A DNA stretch of 64,000 nucleotides from Actinomycetes bacterium (GCA_021791195.1 JAJYXB010000007.1:1-64000), one strand, 5' to 3'. Positions 24,464-32,532 are shown, numbered from the stretch's first letter. A program made the numbers and translations. Notes: generated by a model not told the origin, from the sequence alone.

Positions 24464-25578
24464 ATGGAAACCAGATCCAGATAAAATGGAAGCTGCTGCT
24501 GACGTACCTGGCGGTGGTGGCCGTGTGCATCGCCATGACCGCTGCGATCACGCGCGAGCTGACCATCAGCGATTACAGCCAGCATCTGTCCGAGATGGCG
24601 CAGTCGGGCATGGGCGGGATGATGAACAGCAGCATGATGATCTCTCTGGAGCAGACATTTCGCGACGCGCTCAACGTCTCCCTGATCTGGGGCGGATTGG
24701 CGGCGGCGGGCGTGGCGGTGATCCTCAGCTTCGCGATCTCGCGGCGCATCACCAGTCCGATCCATAACATGGCCGCGGTCACGGAAAAGATCGCCGAGGG
24801 CGATTACAGCCAGCGGGTAGTGGTCAAGAACCGGGACGAGATCGGCAGCCTGGCTGAGAGCCTGAACTGCATGGCTGGCAGGCTGCAGGAATCGCAGCGT
24901 ATGCGCCGGGAGATGATGGCCAATATCGCCCATGAGCTGCGTACGCCGCTGACGAGCATCTCGGGTTATATGGAGGGTCTTGCCGACGGCGTGGTGCCGG
25001 CGTCGCCGGAGATCTATCATCTCGTCCACGGCGAAGCGGCACGGCTTAGTCGCCTGGTTGACGATCTGCAGAGATTGTCCAGGGCTGAGTCGGGCGGCGA
25101 GGAGCTCGACATCATCAAGCTGCCCACCGGGGAGACGCTCAAGCGTGTCAGCAAGAAACTGGAGCCGCAACTCGGGGAGAAGCATCTGCAGTTCGATGTC
25201 AGCGTCGCCCCGGACACGCCGCCGATGATGGCGGATTCCGACAAGATCGAACAGGTGTTGATGAATCTGCTCGATAACGCGGTGCGCTACACCGATGTCG
25301 GTGGGCGGATATCGCTGGAAGCGGCTCCGCACGACGGCAGCGTCCAGATCAGCGTGGCCGATAACGGCATGGGCATCGCCGCAGATGACCTGCCGCACAT
25401 TTTTGAGCGGTTCTACCGCGCGGACAAGTCGCGTTCGCGCGAAAAGGGCGGCAGCGGCATCGGGCTGACAATCGTCAAGCGCTATGTCGAATCGCTGGGC
25501 GGGGACATCGCGGTCAGCAGCGCTCCGGGGAAAGGCACCAGATTCACGGTGAAGCTGCCGGCGGCAATGCCGCACTGA
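24460..25578 (+). CDS. Sensor histidine kinase with Met-rich sensing loop
   Basis: This 372-residue kinase has two membrane helices (about 9-30 and 72-92) around a 40-residue extracytoplasmic loop. A HAMP domain follows, then the H box with His158 (ANIAHELRTPLTSISGY), N box (LLDNAVRYTD), G1 (VADNGMGIA), F box (HIFERFYRAD) and G2 (GGSGIGLTIVKRY). The loop contains MAQSGMGGMMNSSMMISL, unusually Met-rich, as in Cu(I)/Ag(I) sensors. It phosphorylates the response regulator encoded upstream. The metal stimulus is an inference from composition only. Confidence 0.88.
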   Translation: MNGNQIQIKWKLLLTYLAVVAVCIAMTAAITRELTISDYSQHLSEMAQSGMGGMMNSSMMISLEQTFRDALNVSLIWGGLAAAGVAVILSFAISRRITSPIHNMAAVTEKIAEGDYSQRVVVKNRDEIGSLAESLNCMAGRLQESQRMRREMMANIAHELRTPLTSISGYMEGLADGVVPASPEIYHLVHGEAARLSRLVDDLQRLSRAESGGEELDIIKLPTGETLKRVSKKLEPQLGEKHLQFDVSVAPDTPPMMADSDKIEQVLMNLLDNAVRYTDVGGRISLEAAPHDGSVQISVADNGMGIAADDLPHIFERFYRADKSRSREKGGSGIGLTIVKRYVESLGGDIAVSSAPGKGTRFTVKLPAAMPH

Positions 25579-25634
25579 CCTCCGGCTCCGGGCTTCGTCA
25601 GCGCTCATCAAGCAAAATCCACCCCCTGCCATTC

Positions 25635-25661
25635 TTCACGAAATCTTCACAAACGGTTCAC
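25635..25661. promoter_or_regulatory. Triple TTCAC direct repeat, response-regulator operator
   Basis: TTCAC occurs at 25635, 25646 and 25657, exactly 11 bases apart, so the boxes lie on one face of the helix. This is the usual layout for OmpR/PhoB-family tandem binding. A -10-like CATAAT at 25683-25688 follows, and the Met-rich gene starts at 25724. Confidence 0.75.
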
Positions 25662-25723
25662 GCCGCCTTCATTCTGGCCGGGCATAATCGGGTTGTAAGG
25701 TTAAAGAGCGAAGGAGGAAGAAA

Positions 25724-26074
25724 ATGTCAATTTCGAAGCTGACAATCATTGGCGTGGCCGCGGTGGCGTTATTGCTCCTGGGAGCGGCGGTGGTCTTCGC
25801 CCAGGGCAATACCGGCACTTACGGTCCCGGGATGATGCGCGGTTTCGGGGCTCCAGGCACCACCGGCACGGCCCAGACGGCTCCCAACACCCCGCCCAGC
25901 GGCGGCTACGGCCCGGGCATGATGGGTAATGGCAACGGTTACGGCGGCACGTACGGCCCGGGCATGATGGGTAATAATGTTGACTGGAACAAGATGCGCA
26001 ACGCCATGAACAGCGGTAACTGGAACGAGATGTACCAGGTCTGCAGCGACGCTTTCAATCGGCAGAACCGGTAG
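25724..26074 (+). CDS. Small secreted Met/Gly-rich repeat protein
   Basis: The 116 residues begin with a signal peptide (cleavage expected after VVFA). The mature part has three copies of YGPGMM (YGPGMMRG and twice YGPGMMGN) spaced by Gly/Asn/Thr-rich linkers, and it ends in a short helix with one cysteine (YQVCSDAFNRQ). Paired methionines in flexible repeats are a known way to bind soft metals such as Cu(I) or Ag(I), as in SilE-like proteins, but no homology is claimed. AGGAGG precedes the ATG. It follows a two-component system and its putative operator, so it is a likely target of that system. Confidence 0.75.
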   Translation: MSISKLTIIGVAAVALLLLGAAVVFAQGNTGTYGPGMMRGFGAPGTTGTAQTAPNTPPSGGYGPGMMGNGNGYGGTYGPGMMGNNVDWNKMRNAMNSGNWNEMYQVCSDAFNRQNR

Positions 26075-26173
26075 CCACCAGCACCCCAGCGGCAGAACGG
26101 CAGATCTCCCCGGGGGGTAGCGCACCCATCTTCGCGCTTGTGCCCAACGCATCTTCGTGCGCGGCTTCCGTGG

Positions 26174-26193
26174 GTGCGCCCTGCCGGGCGCAC
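26174..26193. other. Hairpin GTGCGCCC-TGCC-GGGCGCAC
   Basis: This is a perfect eight-base-pair stem with a four-base loop in the gap between the Met-rich gene and the peptide gene. It may act as a terminator element for the forward transcript of the Met-rich gene. Apart from this and the next hairpin I see nothing in 26075-26271. Confidence 0.5.
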
Positions 26194-26203
26194 ATGTTTA
26201 AAA

Positions 26204-26229
26204 GGGGCGGCCCTGGTGGGGGCCGCCCC
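26204..26229 (-). terminator. Intrinsic terminator after the peptide gene
   Basis: On the minus strand GGGGCGGCC and GGCCGCCCC form a strong stem followed by TTTTAAA. It ends the unit that contains the 42-codon peptide gene and probably the rhodanese gene before it. Confidence 0.75.
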
Positions 26230-26271
26230 TGACAGGACGCTGCAAGTTGCGCTCCTGCGGCTTTGTCAGCC

Positions 26272-26400
26272 TTACGGGGCCGACGGAACCGTCACGCTGC
26301 ACTGCCAATTGGCGCACCCGAAGGTGATTTCCTTCAAGTTGTCATGCTTCACCAGCTCAGGCTTGGCGTAAGGCTCCCGCTTTTTCTGCTTACTTTTCAT
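26272..26400 (-). CDS. Putative RiPP precursor with lasso-type leader (42 aa)
   Basis: This short gene has a perfect AGGAGG seven bases before its ATG and is followed by an intrinsic terminator. The product starts MKSKQKKRE. It continues YAKPELVKHDNLKEITFG, which matches the YxxPxL...T leader of lasso-family peptides recognised by PqqD-like (RRE) proteins. Thr at position -2 implies cleavage before Gly, giving the core GCANWQCSVTVPSAP. A classical lasso ring needs Asp or Glu at core position 7-9; here position 7 is Cys and none is acidic, with a second Cys at position 2. The core therefore cannot form the usual macrolactam. No cyclase, protease or RRE gene is visible nearby. It lies 53 bases after the secreted rhodanese gene on the same strand. 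Confidence 0.7.
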   Translation of the reverse strand: MKSKQKKREPYAKPELVKHDNLKEITFGCANWQCSVTVPSAP

Positions 26401-26453
26401 CGCGGTTCCTCCTGTTAATTCGATGTTGATTGCCTTTGTCATTATTTTCTCAG

Positions 26454-27983
26454 CTAGGGCAATGTATAGGAGGTGCCACAGATATCAGTCGCGCTGCCTG
26501 CCATGATAGTATGCCAACCGCCTACGCCAGCCGGCACGTTGTACTTCACCGTCGCGGTAGCTGAGCCGCCCGGCGACATGATGTTCGCCACTGTGAGCGG
26601 CAGCGCTGACGCCACCGTAACGCCATTGGTATTTATGCTGCCGGTTATGTTGATGTCATAGCCAATGCCGCTGCCGCTGTTGCTGATAGTCCAATCCACT
26701 GAAAGCAAGCCAGCGTTATAATCGGAAACCGTCCCCCAATACGGACTGGGAGCGCTCAGGTTCAGGCTCGGCTTGCTGCTCGGGCACTGACCTGAATACG
26801 TAAGTCCCCCGGGGGCAGAGCCGGTGACTACCGGATAGTTATGCTCCTCGGTGTTCGCGTTGAACTCCATCCCGTAGCCGTTGTTCCATGCCGCAAGCCC
26901 GTACCTGAGACCCTTGTCGGGGGCGCCGGCGTTGCGAATTCCCAGCGCGTTCAGACCAATTACGGCAGCGTTGGATTCCTGCTGGCCGTTGGCGTAGACA
27001 ATCACGGGCTTGCTGGTGTCGATTGACAGCAGGTTGGTATAATCGCCGGCGCCATCCTTGGCAAACAACTGCTGATACGGGATATTTACTGCGCCGGTAA
27101 TGTGACCGGCGGCGTATTCGGCAGCGCTGCGGACATCGACGACCGTGTAGTTGCCGATGTTGCTGTCATTGACCTGGCCGGTGCCTGTGCCCGGGAAGAT
27201 GAACGGCGGGCTGGTCGCAGACTCAGACAGGTTGTCGGCCACTCTGGTGATCTCCGCCGGCTCAGTCGAAGTGGTGTTATTGATTACCGGATACGCACCC
27301 GGGGCCGGCAGCGGATGCGGCGTCGTTTCCATGCCATACGTATGCACATAGATGTCCTTGGTGCCGGGCGTCACTTCCGCCAGCACGCTGGGCTCGGCCG
27401 CCGAGTTCCATCCCAGATTGCCCCACTTGAGCGCTGTGATGACTGGAGCGGGAGTACCGAAGTACCCGGCCTGAGCCACCGCCCCCAAGGCCATCTCGGC
27501 CAGTTTGTCGGTGTGACCGCTGTAGCAGGCAAGCACGATCGTCTTGTTTTGGTGCTTGGCCAGCTCGCTCCTGATATATTCGAGATTGGCCGGCTTGACA
27601 ATATCCTGGTATTTGTAGGTAGTCACAGGAATCGCCCCGGGGATGTGACCTGCGCCCATGCCGGCGGTATTTGTCCCGGTATAAGCGTCAGCAGCTCTCA
27701 CATCGATGACCAGCGGATCATTGGTGGGATCATCACCCGGGCCGATCGTGCCGTCATTGTTGTCGTCAAGCAATGCCATCAGCGTTGTCGTGTCCATGTA
27801 ATTTGTGCCTGGGACATTGACGGCGGGAGCGCTGTTTAAAAAAGCGTTGCTGTTGTCGGCAATTATGCCGAACTGAGCGTCGCCTGGCGGCGGCGCCGCC
27901 GAACTGGTGGCGACCAGGCATAGCGTGGTCGCCAGGCTAAATGCAAACATGACAAGGCAGATCAGCCTTAGTTGTTTGCCCAT
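26454..27983 (-). CDS. Secreted tandem rhodanese-domain protein
   Basis: This 509-residue exported protein has a signal peptide to about residue 29. The first rhodanese domain (DVRAADAY, GHIPGAIPV) has the active loop CYSGHT and catalytic Cys153. It contains an inserted calcium-loop-like stretch, DDNNDGTIGPGDD. The second domain (DVRSAAEYAAGHITGAVNIP) has VYANGQQES, with Ala at the catalytic position, so it is inactive. A C-terminal beta-sandwich follows (LSAPSPYWGTVSDYN, then SATDICGTSYTLP). The first domain may transfer sulfane sulfur outside the cell. The start is set at 27983 because the signal peptide begins there; the open frame runs 54 codons further without a signal. The region is less GC-rich than the core genes. 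Confidence 0.8.
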   Translation of the reverse strand: MGKQLRLICLVMFAFSLATTLCLVATSSAAPPPGDAQFGIIADNSNAFLNSAPAVNVPGTNYMDTTTLMALLDDNNDGTIGPGDDPTNDPLVIDVRAADAYTGTNTAGMGAGHIPGAIPVTTYKYQDIVKPANLEYIRSELAKHQNKTIVLACYSGHTDKLAEMALGAVAQAGYFGTPAPVITALKWGNLGWNSAAEPSVLAEVTPGTKDIYVHTYGMETTPHPLPAPGAYPVINNTTSTEPAEITRVADNLSESATSPPFIFPGTGTGQVNDSNIGNYTVVDVRSAAEYAAGHITGAVNIPYQQLFAKDGAGDYTNLLSIDTSKPVIVYANGQQESNAAVIGLNALGIRNAGAPDKGLRYGLAAWNNGYGMEFNANTEEHNYPVVTGSAPGGLTYSGQCPSSKPSLNLSAPSPYWGTVSDYNAGLLSVDWTISNSGSGIGYDINITGSINTNGVTVASALPLTVANIMSPGGSATATVKYNVPAGVGGWHTIMAGSATDICGTSYTLP

Positions 27984-28238
27984 ATTCCCCACACCCTTTC
28001 TAGTTGAAGTCCAGTAATTCCAACTTCCAAAAGTTCCTGCTATTAAATAAATACCTCCTTTCCGTCGCGACAAAATAAAGATTTTAATTTTTACTAAAAA
28101 ACAACAGTAAAAAATAAGGAAATTTAGTATATAACTTTCTTTCAAGTTGTCAACGAAGTGAAATATTGCTTTTTCTAATAGCTAACTGGATAAGTCAACT
28201 AATGTTTTGGCGGTTAACAGCTCATTGAGGCATGAAAG

Positions 28239-28490
28239 ATGAAATTGATGCGGTTGATAAAAGAGGAAAAATTACCGGGAGTACTGCGACGAGAGCTGGC
28301 CTGGCAACTTGGCATCTCGACTGTTACCGCCTGGACGATGAGGCGCAAGATCGCGCATGCCATGAGAAGGAGGGAAGGGGAGCCGATGCTTGTGGGTTTG
28401 GTGGAGGATGATGAATCCTGCGTGGGTGGGCCCGTAGCGGCGTCTTTGGCCGCGGCAACCAGTGGCAGGTTATTGCATGGCGGAACCTGA
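28239..28490 (+). pseudogene. IS1595-family transposase fragment
   Basis: The 83 residues match the middle of ISXO2/IS1595 transposases: LPGVLRRELAWQLGISTVTAWTMRRKI, then LVGLVEDDESCVGG around the first catalytic acid. The N-terminal zinc ribbon and the rest of the catalytic domain are missing (family length about 250-330). It is a dead footprint in an AT-rich stretch between the rhodanese gene and the polysaccharide locus. From 28491 to 28606 I see only a stem GCCTCTC-AG-GAGAGGC and no gene. Confidence 0.7.
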
Positions 28491-28606
28491 TGGGAAAGCC
28501 TCTCAGGAGAGGCCTCTTCCCGGTGTTGTAACCAGACTCGCGGGCTGGCCCCGGCCGCGCGACGGATAGTGGGCATTACGAGGGGAAAATTCCCAAACGG
28601 CGAATT

Positions 28607-28634
28607 TTGATTTATAAAGTCGTTAAGCTAGAAT
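28607..28634 (+). promoter_or_regulatory. Candidate promoter of the polysaccharide operon
   Basis: TTGATT (28607-28612), a 16-base spacer and TAGAAT (28629-28634) lie 70 bases before the Wzz-like gene. A small stem (CCGCC-GACAT-GGCGG) follows in the leader. Confidence 0.5.
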
Positions 28635-28705
28635 TTAATTATTAAAGCCGCCGACATGGCGGTCGATGTTTGTCTGGAGTTTTCCCCGAGGGAGGATCCG
28701 AATAA

Positions 28706-29392
28706 TTGACCTTAACCGATGCCTTAAAAATCGTAAAGCGCTATATATTGCTGATTGTCATCGTCGCTCTGGTGGCTGGTGGTTTCGGCTATTTTTACAG
28801 CGCCCGCCAAACCAAGATATATGAAGCGGATATCACCGTGCTGGTCGGTCAGAATCAGGGGCTGGCGGAAAACCTGAACCTGACCACGGCGCTGCAGAAC
28901 GTCGCCAACAGCATGAGCAAGATGATCACTTCGCGCACGGTAGCGGAAAAAGTCGTGGGCGACCTCAATCTCAACATGTCGCCGGAAACATTGCTTAACA
29001 ACCTGTCAGCCCAGCCGGTACAGCAGACGCAGCTGATCCAGGTGACCTATACGGACACCAATCCGCAGCAGGCGGCAAAGGTCGCCAATGGTGTCGGCAA
29101 TGCCTTCTCCGAACTGATCCAGAAAACGGAATCTTCGCAGAGCGGTCTTACGGCGCAACTGTGGCAGGGAGCCACCGTGCCAAACGGCAGCGTCAAGCCG
29201 ACGCCGACCCGGAATGGCATTCTGGCCGCCCTGGTCGGCTTGATGCTGGGTGTAGGTGTGGCTTTCCTGCTCGACAGGATGGATACCCGCTGGCGCTCCA
29301 TGGATGAGGTTGAAGAAAGTCTTGGTCTGCCGATCCTGGGCGTGATACCCCAGATGACCAGAGAAACCCTTAGTGAAAATCCCAGGTACTGA
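28706..29392 (+). CDS. Wzz/CapA-type polysaccharide co-polymerase
   Basis: This 228-residue protein has one membrane helix near each end (about 14-30 and 170-190), with an extracytoplasmic domain between them, the Wzz/chain-length determinant fold. It typically sets polysaccharide chain length and activates a cytoplasmic BY-kinase through its C-terminal tail. The tail here (VEESLGLPILGVIPQMTRE) is the part that contacts the kinase. The start is a TTG at 28706 with GGGAGG about 12 bases upstream. The kinase gene follows after two bases. Confidence 0.85.
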   Translation: MTLTDALKIVKRYILLIVIVALVAGGFGYFYSARQTKIYEADITVLVGQNQGLAENLNLTTALQNVANSMSKMITSRTVAEKVVGDLNLNMSPETLLNNLSAQPVQQTQLIQVTYTDTNPQQAAKVANGVGNAFSELIQKTESSQSGLTAQLWQGATVPNGSVKPTPTRNGILAALVGLMLGVGVAFLLDRMDTRWRSMDEVEESLGLPILGVIPQMTRETLSENPRY

Positions 29393-29394
29393 TA

Positions 29395-30093
29395 ATGGCA
29401 ATCGAAACCAATGATTATCAACTGTATGTAAAGCACTACCCGAATTCAGCGGTATCTGAAGCATTCCGCATGCTGAGAACCAACCTGCTGTTGACAAACA
29501 TTGACCGCGGTCTCAATTCGCTGGTCGTCACCAGCGCCGATCGCGGCGAAGGAAAGTCGACTATTTGCGCCAACCTCGCGGTGATCATGGCGCAGGCGGA
29601 AAAGAAGGTGCTGCTGCTGGATTGCGACCTGCGTCTCCCCAGCCAGGGGAACCTGTTTGACATCGCTACCGATGTGGGAGTGACCACGATGGTTGGCAGC
29701 TTCGGTGATGACCGGACGGTGGAAATCCCCGAGGAGGTCATGCCGGGACTGACCGTGATCGGCAGCGGTCCGCCTCCGCCAAACCCTTCGGAGTTTCTTG
29801 GCTCCAACAAGTTTCGCGCTTTTCTGGAACACATGGAAAAATCCTACGATACCGTCATTGTCGACGCGCCGCCGGTAGGCCTGGTGACCGACGCCGCCGT
29901 GCTTTCCGCACTTGTCGATGGGACGGTGCTGGTGCTTGACGCGCAGTCGGGACTGCGCAACCTCGCCCTGCAGGCAAAGGCTTCGCTGGAAAAGGTCAAC
30001 GCCAATCTCATCGGCGTGATCCTCAACAATGTCCGGCAGGAGCGAAACCTGTATTCGTATTACCACTATCGCGGGTACCAGGGCGAGGAATAA
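29395..30093 (+). CDS. BY-family tyrosine kinase (CpsD/CapB-like)
   Basis: This 232-residue cytoplasmic P-loop kinase autophosphorylates on C-terminal tyrosines and controls polysaccharide export. Walker A is SADRGEGKSTICANLA, Walker A' LLLDCDLRLPSQ and Walker B VIVDAPPVGLVTDA. The tyrosine cluster YSYYHYRGYQGEE ends the protein. Wzz-like and kinase parts are on separate genes, as is usual in Gram-positive bacteria. The cognate PHP-type phosphatase is encoded at 32649. Confidence 0.92.
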   Translation: MAIETNDYQLYVKHYPNSAVSEAFRMLRTNLLLTNIDRGLNSLVVTSADRGEGKSTICANLAVIMAQAEKKVLLLDCDLRLPSQGNLFDIATDVGVTTMVGSFGDDRTVEIPEEVMPGLTVIGSGPPPPNPSEFLGSNKFRAFLEHMEKSYDTVIVDAPPVGLVTDAAVLSALVDGTVLVLDAQSGLRNLALQAKASLEKVNANLIGVILNNVRQERNLYSYYHYRGYQGEE

Positions 30094-30363
30094 AACATAC
30101 CCGGGTTGCTCCTTCCCCAGCGGGTCCGGCTTTTCCGCGCCAGCGTCTGAACAGGCGCGTGCGCGGCCGCAGCTAATGTTAGCCGCGTGTTCTTCCGAAA
30201 TCTTGTGCGCGACGGCCCGCACCGCCTCGGTGCGGCGGCGCTGTGATAAAATTAATCAGATTGCCCATTCGGTAGGAGGAAGGGCTTATTCCCCCGACGA
30301 TTCCCCGAAATGGCGCATTTCTGGCTCGGCTGGCAGAGCGGGTCACCAAGGGAGTATCAGGAT

Positions 30364-31791
30364 ATGCCCGGAAAAAGAAGTCTGCACCGGTGGGTGCTTG
30401 CGGCCGACATCTTCTCAGGCGTGCTGGTCATTAACCTGGTGTACTTCCTGGTTGGATCGAATCCTTCACTGGCGGCTCCCAAGCACACCGGTCTCACTCT
30501 GCTGGACGTTCTTTTCTATGTGACTTTCATGTCGCTGGTGCTCACCAGCGTCGCCCTGAATAGTGACTATGCTCCGGGAAAGCGTTATTCCCGCCTGTCC
30601 GAAGCCGGTATGCTGGCTCGCAGTTCCCTGGTCTCATTTGCGCTGCTGGTGAGCTCGGCTTTCCTGCTTGAGGATTTCGTGCTGTCGCAGAACGAAATCT
30701 TTTCCCGTCCGGGCATCGTCTTCATGGTCACTGTTTACACCTTCCTCCTGATCGACATCCGGCTGATCGCGCACTCCTTGCAGAGCCGCTGGTTCGATCA
30801 TGGCGGCTTTCGCAAGAAGATGGTGATCGTCGGCGCTGGCGCCGAAGGAGCCAAGGTCTACGACCATCTGAAAGGCAAAAACTGGCTTGGTGTCAAATGC
30901 CTGGGTTTCGTGGATCAGAAAGCTACCGGCGCACCGGTAGCCGAGGCGCAGCTGCTGGGCCGCGTGGAGGATCTGCCGGCGCTGGTAGCTGAGCGCGGGG
31001 TGGAAGAGATCGTGATCGCGCTGCCTCCGGAAGAACACGAGCTGATGCAGAAGATCGTCAATAACGGCGTCCGCCAGAACGTGAAGCTGCGGATCATACC
31101 GGACGCGCTGGCTTATCCCTACAGTAACATCGACATCCAGGAATATGACGGTCTGGCGATGATTGACGTGAGCTCGCCCAGGCTCGACGTCATGCACAGC
31201 GGCGTCAAGCGGATCATGGATATCGGCCTGGCGCTGGTGCTGCTGGTCTTTGATCTGCCCTTCATGTTGTTCATCGCGGTGGGGATCAAGCTGTCGTCCA
31301 GGGGCCCGGTGATATTTCGCCAGACCCGGCTGGGGAAAGATGGCAAGAGTTTCGAGATGATGAAGTTCCGCTCCATGGTGATCGATGCCGACAGCCAGCG
31401 CAAGAAGCTGGAGCGTCGCAATGAAGCCAAAGGACCGATTTTCAAGATCAGGGACGATCCGCGCATCACCCGTTTCGGCCGCCTGCTGAGGCGGACCAGC
31501 CTGGATGAGCTGCCGCAGATCATCAATGTCCTGAAAGGCGACATGAGCATGGTAGGGCCGCGGCCACCGCTGCCCGAGGAAGTGGGGCGCTACAAGTCTC
31601 AGCATCTCAAGCGGCTGGCGGTGCGTCCGGGCGTGACGGGGCTGTGGCAGGTAAGTGGCCGCGATCGTCGCGATTTCGAGGATATGGCGAAGCTCGACCT
31701 GTACTATATCGAGAACTGGTCCGGGTGGATGGACCTGAAGATCATTCTGAAGACGATCCCCGTAGTGTTATCGCGGCGGGGGGCCTACTAG
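30364..31791 (+). CDS. Polyprenyl glycosylphosphotransferase (WbaP/WcaJ-like)
   Basis: This enzyme of about 475 residues starts repeat-unit synthesis by moving a sugar phosphate onto undecaprenyl phosphate. Four to five N-terminal helices lead to a CoA-binding-like Rossmann domain (KMVIVGAGAEGAKVYDHL). A further helix and the catalytic bacterial sugar transferase domain follow (KRIMDIGLAL, RQTRLGKDGKSFEMMKFRSM, RRTSLDELPQIINVLKGDM, VGPRPPLPEE, RPGVTGLWQVSGRD). ATG 30364 is favoured by AAGGGAG upstream; another ATG is 18 codons earlier. The 270-base gap before it holds a -10-like TAAAAT near 30245 and no gene. Confidence 0.92.
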   Translation: MPGKRSLHRWVLAADIFSGVLVINLVYFLVGSNPSLAAPKHTGLTLLDVLFYVTFMSLVLTSVALNSDYAPGKRYSRLSEAGMLARSSLVSFALLVSSAFLLEDFVLSQNEIFSRPGIVFMVTVYTFLLIDIRLIAHSLQSRWFDHGGFRKKMVIVGAGAEGAKVYDHLKGKNWLGVKCLGFVDQKATGAPVAEAQLLGRVEDLPALVAERGVEEIVIALPPEEHELMQKIVNNGVRQNVKLRIIPDALAYPYSNIDIQEYDGLAMIDVSSPRLDVMHSGVKRIMDIGLALVLLVFDLPFMLFIAVGIKLSSRGPVIFRQTRLGKDGKSFEMMKFRSMVIDADSQRKKLERRNEAKGPIFKIRDDPRITRFGRLLRRTSLDELPQIINVLKGDMSMVGPRPPLPEEVGRYKSQHLKRLAVRPGVTGLWQVSGRDRRDFEDMAKLDLYYIENWSGWMDLKIILKTIPVVLSRRGAY

Positions 31792-31833
31792 CTGCCGGAT
31801 CTGGCCCACCGGCGCGGGCATCGCGTCGCGGGC

Positions 31834-32532
31834 CTAGGTTTCGCCCTGTCGCAGGCTGCTGGAAGTAAGCTTCCCGTGGATGATGAGCCGGTGCGTGGTG
31901 TCCCAGATGGGGTCGCAGGTTATCAGCGTGATCTCGTCCTGGCCGTCGGAATTGAGCACCGAAGTATCTTCGGGCTGGGTGATATGCTGATCGGTCACCG
32001 AGTAGTTGAAATTGCCGTAAGGGGTGTGGACGATAATCTCGTCGCCCTTGGCAAGATCGTTCAGGCGTAAAAATGGCCCGCCATAGAGCACCCGGTCTCC
32101 GGCGACGGCAAAATTACCGTTCATCCCGGGAAGCGGAGTGCTTTCCAGATGGCCCGGGCCCTTGTGTAGCGCGCTGTCCGATGAGCCCTCAACCACGATG
32201 ACGTTAAGGCCGATCTTTGGTATCTCGAGCTTGGCTATGGTCTGTTTCTCCGAGAGCCGCGATTTGAAGGCGATCGCCAGCTGCCGCAGCTTGTCCCGGT
32301 CGGCCGCCCCCTGAAGTTTATCCAGGACCGAGTGGTCCAGGGCCAGCGAGGCCGCCGACTCCTGCTCGTATTGCCCGCGCAGATCGCGCTGCACGAAGTA
32401 GCCCACGACCCAGGTAACGGGGATGTAGAGAAGCACCGCCACACCAGCAAGAATCAGTGTGAGGCCGATTATTCTTCGCTTGGAGAATCTTTTGCGCTTT
32501 TTGGAGGTTTTTTCGGAACTCTGTTCAGACAT
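31834..32532 (-). CDS. Class D/E-like sortase with altered catalytic histidine
   Basis: This 232-residue membrane-anchored transpeptidase homologue has a basic N-terminus, one helix (about 21-45) and the sortase barrel. Catalytic Cys206 (ITLITCDP) and Arg215 (THRLIIHG) are present. The histidine normally found in A-G-H-R is Asp146 (NFAVAGDRVLYGGPF), encoded by GAC at 32095-32097, one base from a His codon. Without histidine the usual thiolate pair cannot form, so activity is doubtful. No LPXTG-type substrate is encoded nearby. It is convergent with the glycosyltransferase and divergent from the PHP phosphatase. Confidence 0.85.
   Translation of the reverse strand: MSEQSSEKTSKKRKRFSKRRIIGLTLILAGVAVLLYIPVTWVVGYFVQRDLRGQYEQESAASLALDHSVLDKLQGAADRDKLRQLAIAFKSRLSEKQTIAKLEIPKIGLNVIVVEGSSDSALHKGPGHLESTPLPGMNGNFAVAGDRVLYGGPFLRLNDLAKGDEIIVHTPYGNFNYSVTDQHITQPEDTSVLNSDGQDEITLITCDPIWDTTHRLIIHGKLTSSSLRQGET

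Noticed and set aside
24433-25632. Open frame of 399 codons on the minus strand
   Set aside because: It is antisense to the histidine kinase, which has every expected box.
26272-26400. A standard lasso peptide
   Set aside because: The predicted core has no Asp or Glu at positions 7-9, and no cyclase or protease gene is visible, so only the leader class is claimed.
28491-28705. Riboswitch in the leader of the polysaccharide operon
   Set aside because: I looked for c-di-GMP and cobalamin riboswitch landmarks and found only simple stems.
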